Assembly: GCF_937959485.1 (NCBI RefSeq)
Contig: NZ_CALGPY010000004.1
Span: 62,001-126,000, forward strand
DNA: 64,000 bases
DNA from: an uncultured Campylobacter sp.
GTDB lineage: Bacteria; Campylobacterota; Campylobacteria; Campylobacterales; Campylobacteraceae
Reading direction: 5' to 3'
Position 1 is the first letter of the stretch. Every line of letters begins with the position of its first letter. Position numbers and translations under genes: made by a program. Positions 46,137 through 54,593 of the stretch are shown here, piece after piece. The notes below the pieces were generated by a model. The model ran no database searches. It was given only the letters and a program-made list of their open reading frames with translations, and was not told the origin of the DNA.

Positions 46137-46142
46137 TATAAT
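46137..46142 (+). promoter_or_regulatory. Candidate -10 box of mltG
   Basis: TATAAT at 46137-46142 lies 25 bp before the mltG ATG in a T-rich context; GAAAGGA follows at about 46158. A second TATAAT at 46098-46103 could also serve this gene. No -35 box is clear. Confidence 0.45.
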
Positions 46143-46167
46143 TTCAGCTAAATTTTGAAAGGAACGC

Positions 46168-47118
46168 ATGAAATTCTTTATAAAGCTCATCAAAGCGGCG
46201 TGCATTTGTATCGAGCTTGCGGCTATCGTCCTTTTGGCCGTGGGCTTTGATCTACACGAGCGCGTTGGCAACGCGGCAACCGTGCAGATAGGTCAGGGCA
46301 GCTCAACGAAAATTTTATCGCAACTCTCAAAGAGCTATCCAAAATTTAGCAAATTCGACGCGAGGCTGCTTTCTTTTTACGGCGGCGCAAAAACCGGCGA
46401 GCTGGAGCTTAGCGGCGAAAATTTGCCCAAATATCAGTTTTTATATGAGCTAAGCGTCGCAAAGCCCGTGATGAACGAAATTAAGCTGATCCCGGGCGAG
46501 ACTACGATCGTGTTTTTAAAACAGCTTGCGAAAGATCGCGGGCTAAGCTTTAGCGAGCTTGAGCGCGAATACAACGCCACGGCGCCGTTTTACGAGGGCT
46601 TTTTGGTGCCTGAAACCTACAAAATTAGCAAAAACGAAAGCGAAAAAAATATCATCGACCACCTCGTCTCAACTGCGCAAAAATTCCACGAAGGATTGTC
46701 GCGCGAGCTTAGCGGCGACTATAACGCCACGGCGTGGAAGCAGGTGCTGATCAAGGCCTCGGTCATTCAAAAAGAGGCCGCAAACGCAGATGAAATGCCG
46801 CTCGTAGCCTCCGTCATCGACAATCGCTTAGCCAAAAATATGCGCCTTCAGATGGACGGCACGCTGAATTACGGCGAGTTTTCGCACGTGAAGATCACTC
46901 CGCAGCGCATCCGCACCGACACCAGCCACTACAACACCTATCTCAACGACGGACTTCCTAAAGAGCCCGTGTGCGTGGTCTCTCGCGATGCGATACGCGC
47001 CGTTTTCGTGCCCGCAAAGAGCGAGTATCTGTATTTTATGCGAAACAAAAAAACCGGGCTTCACGATTTTGCGCGCACGCAAGCCGAGCACGAGCGCAAC
47101 GTAAAGGCGCAGAGGTAA
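46168..47118 (+). CDS. mltG: Endolytic murein transglycosylase MltG
   Basis: A 316-residue inner-membrane enzyme that cuts nascent glycan strands. A single helix (CICIELAAIVLLAVGF) is followed by a LysM-like part and the YceG domain; catalytic Glu lies in IQKEAANADEMPLVASVIDNRL, and MRLQMDGTLNYG and YNTYLNDGLPKEP are hallmarks. The end (YLYFMRNKKTGLHDFARTQAEH) is typical. mdh follows after 110 bp. Confidence 0.93.
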   Translation: MKFFIKLIKAACICIELAAIVLLAVGFDLHERVGNAATVQIGQGSSTKILSQLSKSYPKFSKFDARLLSFYGGAKTGELELSGENLPKYQFLYELSVAKPVMNEIKLIPGETTIVFLKQLAKDRGLSFSELEREYNATAPFYEGFLVPETYKISKNESEKNIIDHLVSTAQKFHEGLSRELSGDYNATAWKQVLIKASVIQKEAANADEMPLVASVIDNRLAKNMRLQMDGTLNYGEFSHVKITPQRIRTDTSHYNTYLNDGLPKEPVCVVSRDAIRAVFVPAKSEYLYFMRNKKTGLHDFARTQAEHERNVKAQR

Positions 47119-47228
47119 AATTTAAGGTCGTTTTGGCATTAAATTTAAAAAACGAGATTTCGTCTTTAAATTTTAAAATTTAACCCCCCGCAGTTATAAA
47201 AATGCGGGCCGATATTTGGGAGATAACA

Positions 47229-48110
47229 ATGAAAATAGCGATATTTGGCGCCGGAAACATCGGCGCAGCGGTAGCTAATGATCTTATCGTAAGCGATTCT
47301 TTGAGCCAAAAGATAGATAGCATCGCGCTTGTGGATGCGGTAGAGCGGATCGCGAGCGGCAAAGCACTCGATCTTGCCCATACGGCGGCGGTTTACGAGC
47401 GCGACCTGCGCATAAGCGGCAGCACGGAGCCCGGCGACATAGCGGACGCAGGCATCGTCGTGATCACGGCGGGGCGCGCAAGAAAGGCGGGGCAGAGCAG
47501 GGAGGAGCTGTTTGACAGCAACGCCGCCATCATCGCGCAATGCGCGCGAGATGCCGCAAAATACGCGCCTAGCTCCATCATCATCGTCGTTACTAATCCG
47601 CTTGATATGATGGTCTATGCGGCGCTGCAGGCTAGCGGGTTTGCAAAAGAGCGCGTCATCGGCATGGCGGGCGAGCTAGACGGCGCGCGGCTTAAATTTG
47701 AACTCGCGCGAGCGAGCGGCAACGAAATTTCATCGATGAGAAGTGCGATCGTGGGCCCGCATAGCGAAGAGATGATCGCGCTTAAAAACGAGCTGGGATT
47801 TGAAATTTCGGATGAAATTTTCGAGCGTGCGGTGCAAAATACCAAACGCGCCGGCGCGCAGATCGGCGAGCTACTGGGCACGTCGGCGTATTTGGCGCCC
47901 GCTGCGGGGATCGTAAAGATCATAAAATACATCCTTTTTGATACCTGCGGCACGCTCGCCTGCTGCGTCGCGGATAGATCGGGAGTGCCTTTGGGGCGCT
48001 TCGTAAGCGTCGGCAAAATGGGCGCGATAGAGAGAAATTTCGCCTACTCGGGCGAGTTTTACGCGCAGCTTGAACGGATGCGAGCAAGCGTAGCGGGGTT
48101 GAAGTTTTAG
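47229..48110 (+). CDS. mdh: Malate dehydrogenase
   Basis: A 293-residue cytoplasmic NAD-dependent dehydrogenase of the lactate/malate family. The Rossmann loop is IFGAGNIGAAVAND, the substrate loop region is VITAGRARKAGQSREEL, VTNPLDMMVYA follows, and the catalytic His lies in IVGPHSEEM. The frame opens at 47202, but the family start MKIAIFGAG is at ATG 47229, preceded by GGGAG. In C. jejuni, as I recall, sucCD follow mdh and precede oorDABC; here they are absent. Confidence 0.92.
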   Translation: MKIAIFGAGNIGAAVANDLIVSDSLSQKIDSIALVDAVERIASGKALDLAHTAAVYERDLRISGSTEPGDIADAGIVVITAGRARKAGQSREELFDSNAAIIAQCARDAAKYAPSSIIIVVTNPLDMMVYAALQASGFAKERVIGMAGELDGARLKFELARASGNEISSMRSAIVGPHSEEMIALKNELGFEISDEIFERAVQNTKRAGAQIGELLGTSAYLAPAAGIVKIIKYILFDTCGTLACCVADRSGVPLGRFVSVGKMGAIERNFAYSGEFYAQLERMRASVAGLKF

Positions 48111-48412
48111 CGGGTATGGATGAATTCAGCGCGATGCGGAATTTACAAAGCGAAAATTTTAAAGCACAGGATTCTTGCGATAGGATTTTGCAGCATCAAA
48201 TTTCACTTTGGCAAGAAATTTAAGCTCGCGGAATTTTGTAGCGTAAAATTTCATTCGCTGCGGAATTTTAAAATTTGCGCAATTTTGCCCGCTGTGAAAT
48301 TTCATAGATTAAAATTTTACTTTGGCGCAGAATTTTGCGTGACGTAAAATTTTTAAACGCCACAAAATTTTAAAATTTAAACTCTGCAAAATTTAAAAAC
48401 GAAAGGACTTTA
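48111..48412. repeat. Repeat block where sucCD would be expected
   Basis: About 300 bp with AAAATTT, GGAATTTTA and AAATTTTAAAATTT cores every 25-35 bp (near 48140, 48160, 48225, 48260, 48310, 48350, 48370). A 75-residue frame at 48120-48347 reads the repeats as KFH/FKL and is not a credible gene. I see no trace of succinyl-CoA synthetase. Confidence 0.5.
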
Positions 48413-48517
48413 ATGCGATCAAAGCAGGCTTGCGCCGCAAAATTTCAAATTTTAAATCGCGAGGCGGGATTTAGTGCGGATTTTGATAAATTAAGGAGAA
48501 AATATGAGCGAAAATGA
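48413..48517 (+). CDS. Possible small ORF overlapping the oorD start, 34 aa
   Basis: ATG 48413 is preceded by GAAAGGA with good spacing and opens 34 codons ending in TGA 48515-48517, 13 bp inside oorD in another frame. The peptide is basic (MRSKQACAAKF to KLRRKYERK). It could be a leader that couples translation into oorD, or chance. Confidence 0.25.
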   Translation: MRSKQACAAKFQILNREAGFSADFDKLRRKYERK

Positions 48518-48815
48518 GAGCCAGCGCGCCGTTTGGACGGATGAGAGCCGCTGTAAGGCGTGCAATATCTGCGTAAGCGTCTGTCCTAGCGGCGCGATCG
48601 CGATGAGACAGGACGAGGGCGCCGTGCAGGGCATGATGATCGACGTGGTGGATGAGGGCGCCTGTATCGGCTGTAGGGAGTGCGAGTTGCACTGCCCTGA
48701 TTTTGCGATTTTCGTCGCGCCCAAGGGCTTTAAATTCGCTCGTCTAAGCTCGCAGGCTAGAGAGATGGCTGAAAAAATCAAAAACAATAATTTTATGAAA
48801 CCCAAGGACGCATAA
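48504..48815 (+). CDS. oorD: 2-oxoglutarate:acceptor oxidoreductase, ferredoxin subunit
   Basis: A 103-residue protein with two 4Fe-4S clusters: CKACNICVSVCPSGAI and CIGCRECELHCPDFAI. It passes electrons within the OorDABC complex, which decarboxylates 2-oxoglutarate to succinyl-CoA in the microaerophilic citric acid cycle. AAGGAG precedes the ATG. Its TAA overlaps the oorA ATG (TAATG). Confidence 0.93.
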   Translation: MSENESQRAVWTDESRCKACNICVSVCPSGAIAMRQDEGAVQGMMIDVVDEGACIGCRECELHCPDFAIFVAPKGFKFARLSSQAREMAEKIKNNNFMKPKDA

Positions 48816-49936
48816 TGAGAGAGGTAATTTCCACAGGCAACGCCTTAATTGCGCGTGCGGCGATTGATTGTGGCTGTAATTTTTTCGGCGGCTATCCGAT
48901 CACGCCGAGCAGCGAGATCGCGCACGAGATGAGTCGCTTGCTACCTAAGGTCGGAGGCAAATTTATCCAGATGGAGGATGAAATTTCGGGCATTTCGGTA
49001 GCTTTGGGCGCGTCGATGAGCGGTGCAAAGGCGATGACGGCAAGCTCTGGTCCTGGAATTTCGCTAAAATCAGAGCAGATTGGACTTGGCTTCATCGCTG
49101 AAATTCCGCTTTTAATCGTAAATGTTATGCGCGGAGGTCCTAGCACCGGACTTCCTACGCGAGTAGCACAGGGCGATATTTTGCAAGCTCGCAACCCCAC
49201 TCACGGCGATTTTCAAAGCATCGCACTGTGTCCGGGCTCGCTAAAGGAGGCTTACACGCAGACTGTGCGCGCCTTCAATCTGGCCGAGCGGTTCATGACG
49301 CCGGTATTTTTGCTGCTTGATGAGACGCTTGGGCATATGCAGGCTAAGGCGGTGCTACCTGAAATTTCGGATCTAAAAATCGAGCGCAGGGCGGAATTTA
49401 AAGGTAGTCCGAAAGATTATGAGCCCTACGATGCCGCGCCCGATAAGCCTGCGGTGCTAAATCCCTTTTTTAGGGGATACCACTATCACATAACGGGGCT
49501 GCATCACGGCGCTAAGGGCTTTCCAACCGAAAATGAGCAGATCGTAGATCGCTCTATAAAAAGGCTTTTTAATAAAATTTCGGCGCATGAAGATGAGATC
49601 GTGCAATACGAGGAATTTATGCTGGATGACGCTGATGCTTGCATCATCGCCTACGGCAGCGTTAGCCTGGCAGCAAAAGACGCGATTTTAAAGCTACGAG
49701 GGCAAGGCGTGCGTGTGGGACTTTTTCGCCCGATCACGCTGTGGCCAAGCCCTGCGCGCAAACTAAGGGAGCTAGGGGAGAGATTTAATAAAATTTTGAT
49801 CGCCGAGCTAAATTTAGGGCAGTATCTGCTAGAGGTGCAGCGCGCTTGCTTGAGGGATGATTTTAAGACGCTTCTTAAGGCAAACGGCAGACCGATCAGC
49901 CCTAGCGAGATTATCGAGAAAGTAAAGGAGCTTTAA
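48815..49936 (+). CDS. oorA: 2-oxoglutarate:acceptor oxidoreductase, alpha subunit
   Basis: A 373-residue subunit with the pyruvate:ferredoxin oxidoreductase domain I: GGYPITPSSEIAHEMSR near the start, QMEDEISGISVALGASMSGAKAMTASSGPG (about 49-78) and MRGGPSTGLPTRVAQGD. The C-terminal half is the transketolase-C-like domain (GLFRPITLWPSP). With OorB it forms the thiamine-diphosphate active site. Confidence 0.93.
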   Translation: MREVISTGNALIARAAIDCGCNFFGGYPITPSSEIAHEMSRLLPKVGGKFIQMEDEISGISVALGASMSGAKAMTASSGPGISLKSEQIGLGFIAEIPLLIVNVMRGGPSTGLPTRVAQGDILQARNPTHGDFQSIALCPGSLKEAYTQTVRAFNLAERFMTPVFLLLDETLGHMQAKAVLPEISDLKIERRAEFKGSPKDYEPYDAAPDKPAVLNPFFRGYHYHITGLHHGAKGFPTENEQIVDRSIKRLFNKISAHEDEIVQYEEFMLDDADACIIAYGSVSLAAKDAILKLRGQGVRVGLFRPITLWPSPARKLRELGERFNKILIAELNLGQYLLEVQRACLRDDFKTLLKANGRPISPSEIIEKVKEL

Positions 49937-50782
49937 ATGGCGTTTGATTACGATAAATATCTAAGAACGGACAAGATGCCTACACTTTGGTGCTGGGGCT
50001 GCGGCGACGGAGTGATCTTAAAAGCGATCATCCGCGCGATTGACCGCATAGGCTGGAGCATGGACGATGTATGCGTGGTAAGCGGTATCGGCTGTAGCGG
50101 TAGGATGTCGAGTTACATAGACTGCAATACCGTCCATACGACGCACGGGCGTGCGATAGCTTATGCTACGGGTATCAAGCTCACAAATCCAGGCAAACAC
50201 GTAATCGTAGTTACTGGCGATGGCGATGGGCTTGCGATAGGGGGCAATCACACGATCCATGGATGCCGCCGCAATATCGATCTAAATCATATCTTAGTAA
50301 ATAATTTCATTTACGGGCTTACAAACTCGCAGACGAGTCCTACGACGCCGCGCGGGTTTTGGACGGTTACGGCGCAATACGGCAATGTCGATCCCAGCTT
50401 TGATGCGGCAAAACTTGCGATTGCTGCCGGAGCAACTTTTGTCGGACGCGAAAGCGTGACAAATCCTGAAAAAATCGAGCGACTTTTGGCTAAGGGCTTT
50501 GAGCACGATGGTTATAGTTTTTTTGATATTTTTAGCAACTGCCACGTAAATTTGGGTCGTAAAAATAAAATGAGCGAGGCGGTGCAAATGTTAAAGTGGC
50601 TTGATTCGCGCACGATTTCCAAGGCTAAATTTGACGCTCTTAGCAAGGATGAGCGAGCGGGGCTATTTCCGCTTGGGGTTTTACACGAAGATAATGAGCA
50701 CACCGAATACACAAAGGCGTATCAAAAGGTGATAGACGCGGCACAAAGCGGCGAAGCGATAAATTTTGAAGGACTAAGATGA
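49937..50782 (+). CDS. oorB: 2-oxoglutarate:acceptor oxidoreductase, beta subunit
   Basis: A 281-residue thiamine-diphosphate subunit. WCWGCGDG at the start supplies Cys ligands or contacts, GIGCSGRMSSYIDCNTVHTTHGRA follows, and GDGDGLAIGGNHTIHGCRRN is the diphosphate/Mg motif (GDG near 95). NNFIYGLTNSQTSPTT completes the signature. It abuts oorA and overlaps oorC by 4 bp. Confidence 0.94.
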   Translation: MAFDYDKYLRTDKMPTLWCWGCGDGVILKAIIRAIDRIGWSMDDVCVVSGIGCSGRMSSYIDCNTVHTTHGRAIAYATGIKLTNPGKHVIVVTGDGDGLAIGGNHTIHGCRRNIDLNHILVNNFIYGLTNSQTSPTTPRGFWTVTAQYGNVDPSFDAAKLAIAAGATFVGRESVTNPEKIERLLAKGFEHDGYSFFDIFSNCHVNLGRKNKMSEAVQMLKWLDSRTISKAKFDALSKDERAGLFPLGVLHEDNEHTEYTKAYQKVIDAAQSGEAINFEGLR

Positions 50783-51333
50783 ATCAATTAAGATTTGTGG
50801 GAGTGGGCGGTCAAGGTGTAATCTTAGCAGGTGAGATTCTAGCTGCGGCAAAGATCGCGCACGGCGGCTATGGAATCAAGGCATCTACGTATACCTCTCA
50901 GGTACGTGGCGGACCTACGAAAGTGGATATTATCTTAAGCGATGAAGAAACTCTATATCCTTACGCGAGCGAGGGCGAGATCGATTTCATGCTCGCAACG
51001 GCGCAGAGCAGCTACGATGCTTTCAAAAACGGCGTAAAAAAAGGCGGCGTGATCGTAATCGAGCCGAATTTAGTAGCGCCGAGCGATGAGGATAGGGCAA
51101 GCTTTAAAATTTATGAAATTCCAATCATCACCATCGCAAAATACGAAGTTGGAAATGTCATCACTCAAAGTGTCGTGGCTCTAGCGATCGCAGTAGAGCT
51201 TAGCCGCTGCATGGACGCAGGGCTCGTAAAAGAGCAAATGCTTCGCTCTGTGCCCGAAAAAACCCGTGCGCTAAATGAAAAGGCATATGATCTGGGGATG
51301 AAATACGCGAGAGAGGTTTTTGAGACGGAGTAA
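50779..51333 (+). CDS. oorC: 2-oxoglutarate:acceptor oxidoreductase, gamma subunit
   Basis: A 184-residue subunit of the POR gamma type: RFVGVGGQGVILAGEILA at the start, then TYTSQVRGGPTKVDIILSDE, which binds coenzyme A and substrate. It is the last gene of oorDABC and closes the complex. No clear terminator is seen after it. Confidence 0.93.
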   Translation: MNQLRFVGVGGQGVILAGEILAAAKIAHGGYGIKASTYTSQVRGGPTKVDIILSDEETLYPYASEGEIDFMLATAQSSYDAFKNGVKKGGVIVIEPNLVAPSDEDRASFKIYEIPIITIAKYEVGNVITQSVVALAIAVELSRCMDAGLVKEQMLRSVPEKTRALNEKAYDLGMKYAREVFETE

Positions 51334-51448
51334 AATTTTATGGTGGCGAAACGATAGAAGTGGGCGGTACATTCTTAGCGGCTTTATTCTTGCTTTTTTG
51401 CGAAGTGCACCAGCCATAGGATGAAATTTTATCGCGTTGTTAAAATTT

Positions 51449-51952
51449 TTATTTTGGTACAAGTATACTTATCGCTTTTCTTATAGGATTACACTCGCTG
51501 TCATTTAAGCAAATTTCTAATTGTTCCTTTATCTTGCAAGAAAAATCCTTCTTGTCGCTGTTTTTTCCATAACAGACCTTATCAAAGTATCCGATAGCCC
51601 TATGTATATTTCCGCCGTAAAATATTTCATTCCCTGCTAGCAAAAAGCAATAATACATCATGTCTGCCTCACAAGCTTTCTTTAATGCTGAAACGGAATC
51701 TTTATATCTACCCATTGTAACCAAAAGCACCGCGCCGAGCGATCCGCAGCTTTCGTAATCTCCTTCGTCGCACTTCTTGGATAAAATTTCGACTAGCTTT
51801 GTGCATGCGCTATATTTTTCATCGCCGTTATCGCACTCTAAATTTAGCTCTTTTTCCTCCCAAGTTTTGAAAAAGCTCAAATCCATGGGTCTTGCCATAC
51901 TAGAGCATATTGAAAATATTAAAGCTAGAATTATAAATTTAATTTTCTGCAT
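51449..51952 (-). CDS. Sel1/Hcp-like cysteine-rich exported protein 1
   Basis: A 167-residue protein with a signal peptide (KIKFIILALIFSICSSMA). The mature part has Sel1-like helical repeats with paired cysteines: SACTKLVEILSKKCDEGDYESCGSLGAVLL, ALKKACEADMMYYCFLLAGNE and CKIKEQLEICLNDSECNPIRKA. Cys spacing matches the Hcp beta-lactamase-like proteins of Helicobacter, so it is probably a disulfide-bonded periplasmic protein. A paralog follows upstream at 52003. Confidence 0.8.
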   Translation of the reverse strand: MQKIKFIILALIFSICSSMARPMDLSFFKTWEEKELNLECDNGDEKYSACTKLVEILSKKCDEGDYESCGSLGAVLLVTMGRYKDSVSALKKACEADMMYYCFLLAGNEIFYGGNIHRAIGYFDKVCYGKNSDKKDFSCKIKEQLEICLNDSECNPIRKAISILVPK

Positions 51953-52002
51953 TTTCTCTCCTATTTAAAATTTTGATATATAAAGCGGCTTTTTAAACAA
52001 CA

Positions 52003-52515
52003 TCATCTTACGCTTTTTAACAAAATTCTTGCTTTTTTTATAGGATTGCACTCGCTGTCATTTAGGCACTTTTCCAATTCCTCTTTTATCTTGCACGCTT
52101 CGTTTTTAAACAGGCTATTTGCTGCTTCACATGTCTTACCAAGATATTTAATTACCAAATTTACATCTCCGCCATAGTGTATTTCGGTCGCACTTAGCAT
52201 ATAGCAGTAGGTTACTACGCCGGCCTCACAAGCTTTTTTATAAGCGGAGGCGGAGTCTTCATATCTATTGGAGTCGAAAAGCGCTATGCCGAGCGATCCA
52301 CAGCTTTCATAATCTCCGCCGTCGCACTTTTTGGATAAAATTTCGACTAGCCTCGTGCATGCGCTGTATTTTCCCTCGCCGTTATTGCAAGCAATCGCTA
52401 AGTCTTTTTCCTCTTGTGTTTCTAAATGATCTACGCTTACTTTTGCCGTAGCGGGGATCGCTGCAAATGCCGCTATAAGCGCAAGTGCCCAAATTTTAAG
52501 ATAGAATTTTTTCAT
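52003..52515 (-). CDS. Sel1/Hcp-like cysteine-rich exported protein 2
   Basis: A 170-residue paralog of the neighbour at 51449: signal peptide FYLKIWALALIAAFAAIPATA, then SACTRLVEILSKKCDGGDYESCGSLG, YKKACEAGVVTYCYMLSATEIHYGG and EELEKCLNDSECNPIKKA. The closest identity is in the first repeat and the C-terminal segment. The two genes lie 50 bp apart and look like a recent tandem duplication. Confidence 0.8.
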   Translation of the reverse strand: MKKFYLKIWALALIAAFAAIPATAKVSVDHLETQEEKDLAIACNNGEGKYSACTRLVEILSKKCDGGDYESCGSLGIALFDSNRYEDSASAYKKACEAGVVTYCYMLSATEIHYGGDVNLVIKYLGKTCEAANSLFKNEACKIKEELEKCLNDSECNPIKKARILLKSVR

Positions 52516-52743
52516 TGCCGCCCTCCGTTTTTAAGCGGCGATTATATATTAAAATATTTTAGCGGGCTCTTAAAATTTTGCAGAGTTAAAATTTCGATCG
52601 CTCGCAAATTTTAGCGGCACCATTTTCAAAAGCCGCGCCGCTTTAAAATTTAAAACATCGTTCTTAAATTTAAACATCGCGGTGAAATTTTAAAATTTCA
52701 CCGCAAGCTTTAGGCGGCTTTAAATTTAACATACCGAGTTCTG

Positions 52744-53241
52744 TTAGCATCCCGAGTTTGGCTGCACCCGCGTTTCGCTGCCCGTGTGGATCAGCAGAGC
52801 CTTGCCGCGTCTAAATCTGCACGGCGGATCAGCTTGCACGGATGAGTACTCCTTGCCGTTTAGCTTGTAGATGATGTTGGAGCCTTGCACCGTTTTTTGG
52901 GAGTTTTGGATCGCATCTCCGGCGACTGCGCCCACTACCGCGCCGCCCACGAGCCCCACCGTCTCAGCTAAGCGCCTGCTGCTGCTATGTTTGCCGAGCT
53001 TATGCCCGATGACCGCACCCGTAGTTCCGCCCGCGACGCCACCTAAAATTTTACCCGTATTGCCCTCGGAGCGCTCTACATTGATTTTGGCGGGTAGGAC
53101 ATCGACGATCTCGATCCGATCGCTTTGCCTCATGCGGTTCGTTTCGCTCGCGTCATAAACATCTCCACCGTATCGATCCTGCGGGGTCGCGCAGCCGCAA
53201 AGCGCGATCGCGGCGATCAAACATAATGTAAAATTCTTCAT
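52744..53241 (-). CDS. Glycine-zipper outer-membrane lipoprotein (SlyB-like)
   Basis: A 165-residue lipoprotein; the frame extends to 53274, but AAAGGAG suits ATG 53241 (MKNFTLCLIAAIALCGC, lipobox Cys17). The middle has a glycine-zipper 2TM domain (ILGGVAGGTTGAVIGHKLG, then VGLVGGAVVGAVAGDAI) as in SlyB and rickettsial 17-kDa antigen. The end has a small beta domain with two Cys. It probably sits in the outer membrane. Confidence 0.82.
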   Translation of the reverse strand: MKNFTLCLIAAIALCGCATPQDRYGGDVYDASETNRMRQSDRIEIVDVLPAKINVERSEGNTGKILGGVAGGTTGAVIGHKLGKHSSSRRLAETVGLVGGAVVGAVAGDAIQNSQKTVQGSNIIYKLNGKEYSSVQADPPCRFRRGKALLIHTGSETRVQPNSGC

Positions 53242-53422
53242 GTTTTCTCCTTTGTAATGAGCTACGGGCGGCATTATACTATGGATTTTTATACGAGTGG
53301 TTAAGCGGCGGCGTTAAAATTTACCGGCTCGCTGCCGCTTAAAATTAGCTGGATACGAGGCATTGTGCCGTATCTAGGCGCCTTATAAAATTTTATTTCA
53401 TTCAAAATTTATCTTATTTTGT

Positions 53423-53434
53423 TAGAATCATTCT
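53423..53434 (+). promoter_or_regulatory. Candidate -10 box and short palindrome before the flavodoxin gene
   Basis: TAGAAT at 53423-53428 is a plausible -10 box about 25 bp before ATG 53453, and AGAAT-C-ATTCT at 53424-53434 is a perfect short palindrome over it, which could be an operator. TAAGGAGA at 53441-53448 is the ribosome binding site. Confidence 0.4.
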
Positions 53435-53452
53435 TATTTTTAAGGAGAGAAA

Positions 53453-53935
53453 ATGAAAAAACTATTAGTTTACGCCACCAAAGGCGGCGATACGAAGGTC
53501 GTGAGCGAATACATCGCTTCAAAGCTCGGCTTTGAGATCAAGGAGGCCAAAGAGCTAAATGAGGAGGATTTGGCAGGAGCGGGCGCGTTTATTTTTGCGG
53601 CTTCGACGCACGGCGACGGACAGATCCAGGCTAAATTTGACGACAAATTGGAGCTTTTGAATAAAACTGATTTTGACGGAAGGAAGGTCGCGCTCGTCGG
53701 CGTTGGCAACGTCGAGCGCCACGGCAACGATTTTTGCAGCGGTATGAGTGCGTTTTTGCCGGTGCTTAAAAAGGCCGATCTCATCGGCGCTTGGGGCGCA
53801 GAGGGATATAAATTTAAACATTCGCGCGCCTTCATAAACGGCAAATTCGTGGGTCTTACGATCGATTTTAAAGGCGATGACCACTGGCAGGCGAGGGCTG
53901 ATAAATGGATCGCCGCGGTTAAAGGCGAGTTTTAA
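53453..53935 (+). CDS. fldA: Flavodoxin
   Basis: A 160-residue short-chain flavodoxin that carries electrons on FMN, for example from the Oor or pyruvate oxidoreductases. The phosphate loop is ATKGGDTKVVSEYIA, unusual in having KGGDT where TGNTE is common. The 50s loop STHGDGQIQAKFDD and the 90s loop GVGNVERHGNDFCSGM are recognisable. A clear ribosome binding site and a hairpin after the stop suggest a monocistronic unit. Confidence 0.9.
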   Translation: MKKLLVYATKGGDTKVVSEYIASKLGFEIKEAKELNEEDLAGAGAFIFAASTHGDGQIQAKFDDKLELLNKTDFDGRKVALVGVGNVERHGNDFCSGMSAFLPVLKKADLIGAWGAEGYKFKHSRAFINGKFVGLTIDFKGDDHWQARADKWIAAVKGEF

Positions 53936-53956
53936 ATATTTCAGCTTTTGCGCGAC

Positions 53957-53991
53957 CGAGCGAGATTTGGGCTCATCGAGCCTAAAGCTCG
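53957..53991 (+). terminator. Probable terminator of the flavodoxin gene
   Basis: TTTGGGCTC (53966-53974) pairs with GAGCCTAAA (53978-53986) around loop ATC with one wobble pair, and CGAGC/GCTCG flanks extend the stem past a GAGA bulge. TTAAATTT follows. It starts 22 bp after the stop codon. Confidence 0.6.
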
Positions 53992-54593
53992 TTAAATTTC
54001 CCCATTAAATTTTACGCTCTGCTTGAAAGCGAAGCCCTCTTAAATTTTACTCGCCACAGCGTTAGAATTTCCGCCGCATTCAAGCGCCGCCTGCTCATGC
54101 TACGTAAATTTTATCGCTAGCGGGAGCCGTAAATTCCAACTCTCCGCGCAGATAGCTATAGGTGCCGCGATAAAATTTAGTTCGCGGCAACTTGCGCACT
54201 ATTCGTGTAATAAACGATAAATTCCGCCTGCGATGCTTGTATGCCGCTGGTGCGATAAAATTTCGCTTTCGCGACAAAATTCCGCCCGCAGTGCTAGTAC
54301 GGTGCCCGTACGTTAAAATTCCGCGCTCCGCTTGAAAGCGGAGCCTCCTCATTAAAATTTTAAAATTTTTAGTTTAAAAAGTCACGATATTTTACAAGCC
54401 GTACCGCTTAAAATCGCGCAGATAGGCTAAAATTTTTATCCGCCCAAGCTTCAATTTCGCTCGCGCGGCGGTCAATTCAATACGGCAAATTTAATGAGAT
54501 GGGTTTATAAAATCATCGCCCGAGCCTCAAATATCAGCGCCGCATTAGAAAAGTTATTTTATAATAACCGCATATCAAAATTTAAGGCGATCT
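53992..54593. repeat. Repeat block with two copies of a hairpin unit
   Basis: About 600 bp without a gene. A unit of AAATTTTA/AAATTCC, then CGCTC(T/C)GCTTGAAAGCG, then (A/G)AGCC, a short spacer and another AAATTTT core occurs at about 54011-54050 and again at about 54316-54360. In the second copy GCTCCGCTT/AAGCGGAGC (54325-54344) is a perfect stem. Further single cores lie between. The minus frame at 54095-54352 reads the repeats. Confidence 0.55.

Noticed and set aside
47145..47180. Short ACGA-GATT-TCGT hairpin after mltG as a terminator
   Set aside because: The stem is only 4-5 bp and lies in repeat sequence; mltG and mdh may well be cotranscribed.
48120..48347. Plus-strand frame of 75 codons after mdh
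   Set aside because: Made of KFH/KFK/EFC repeat readings; no ribosome binding site and no domain.
54095..54352. Minus-strand frame of 85 codons before the HlyD gene
   Set aside because: Repeat-derived; includes the hairpin unit copies.
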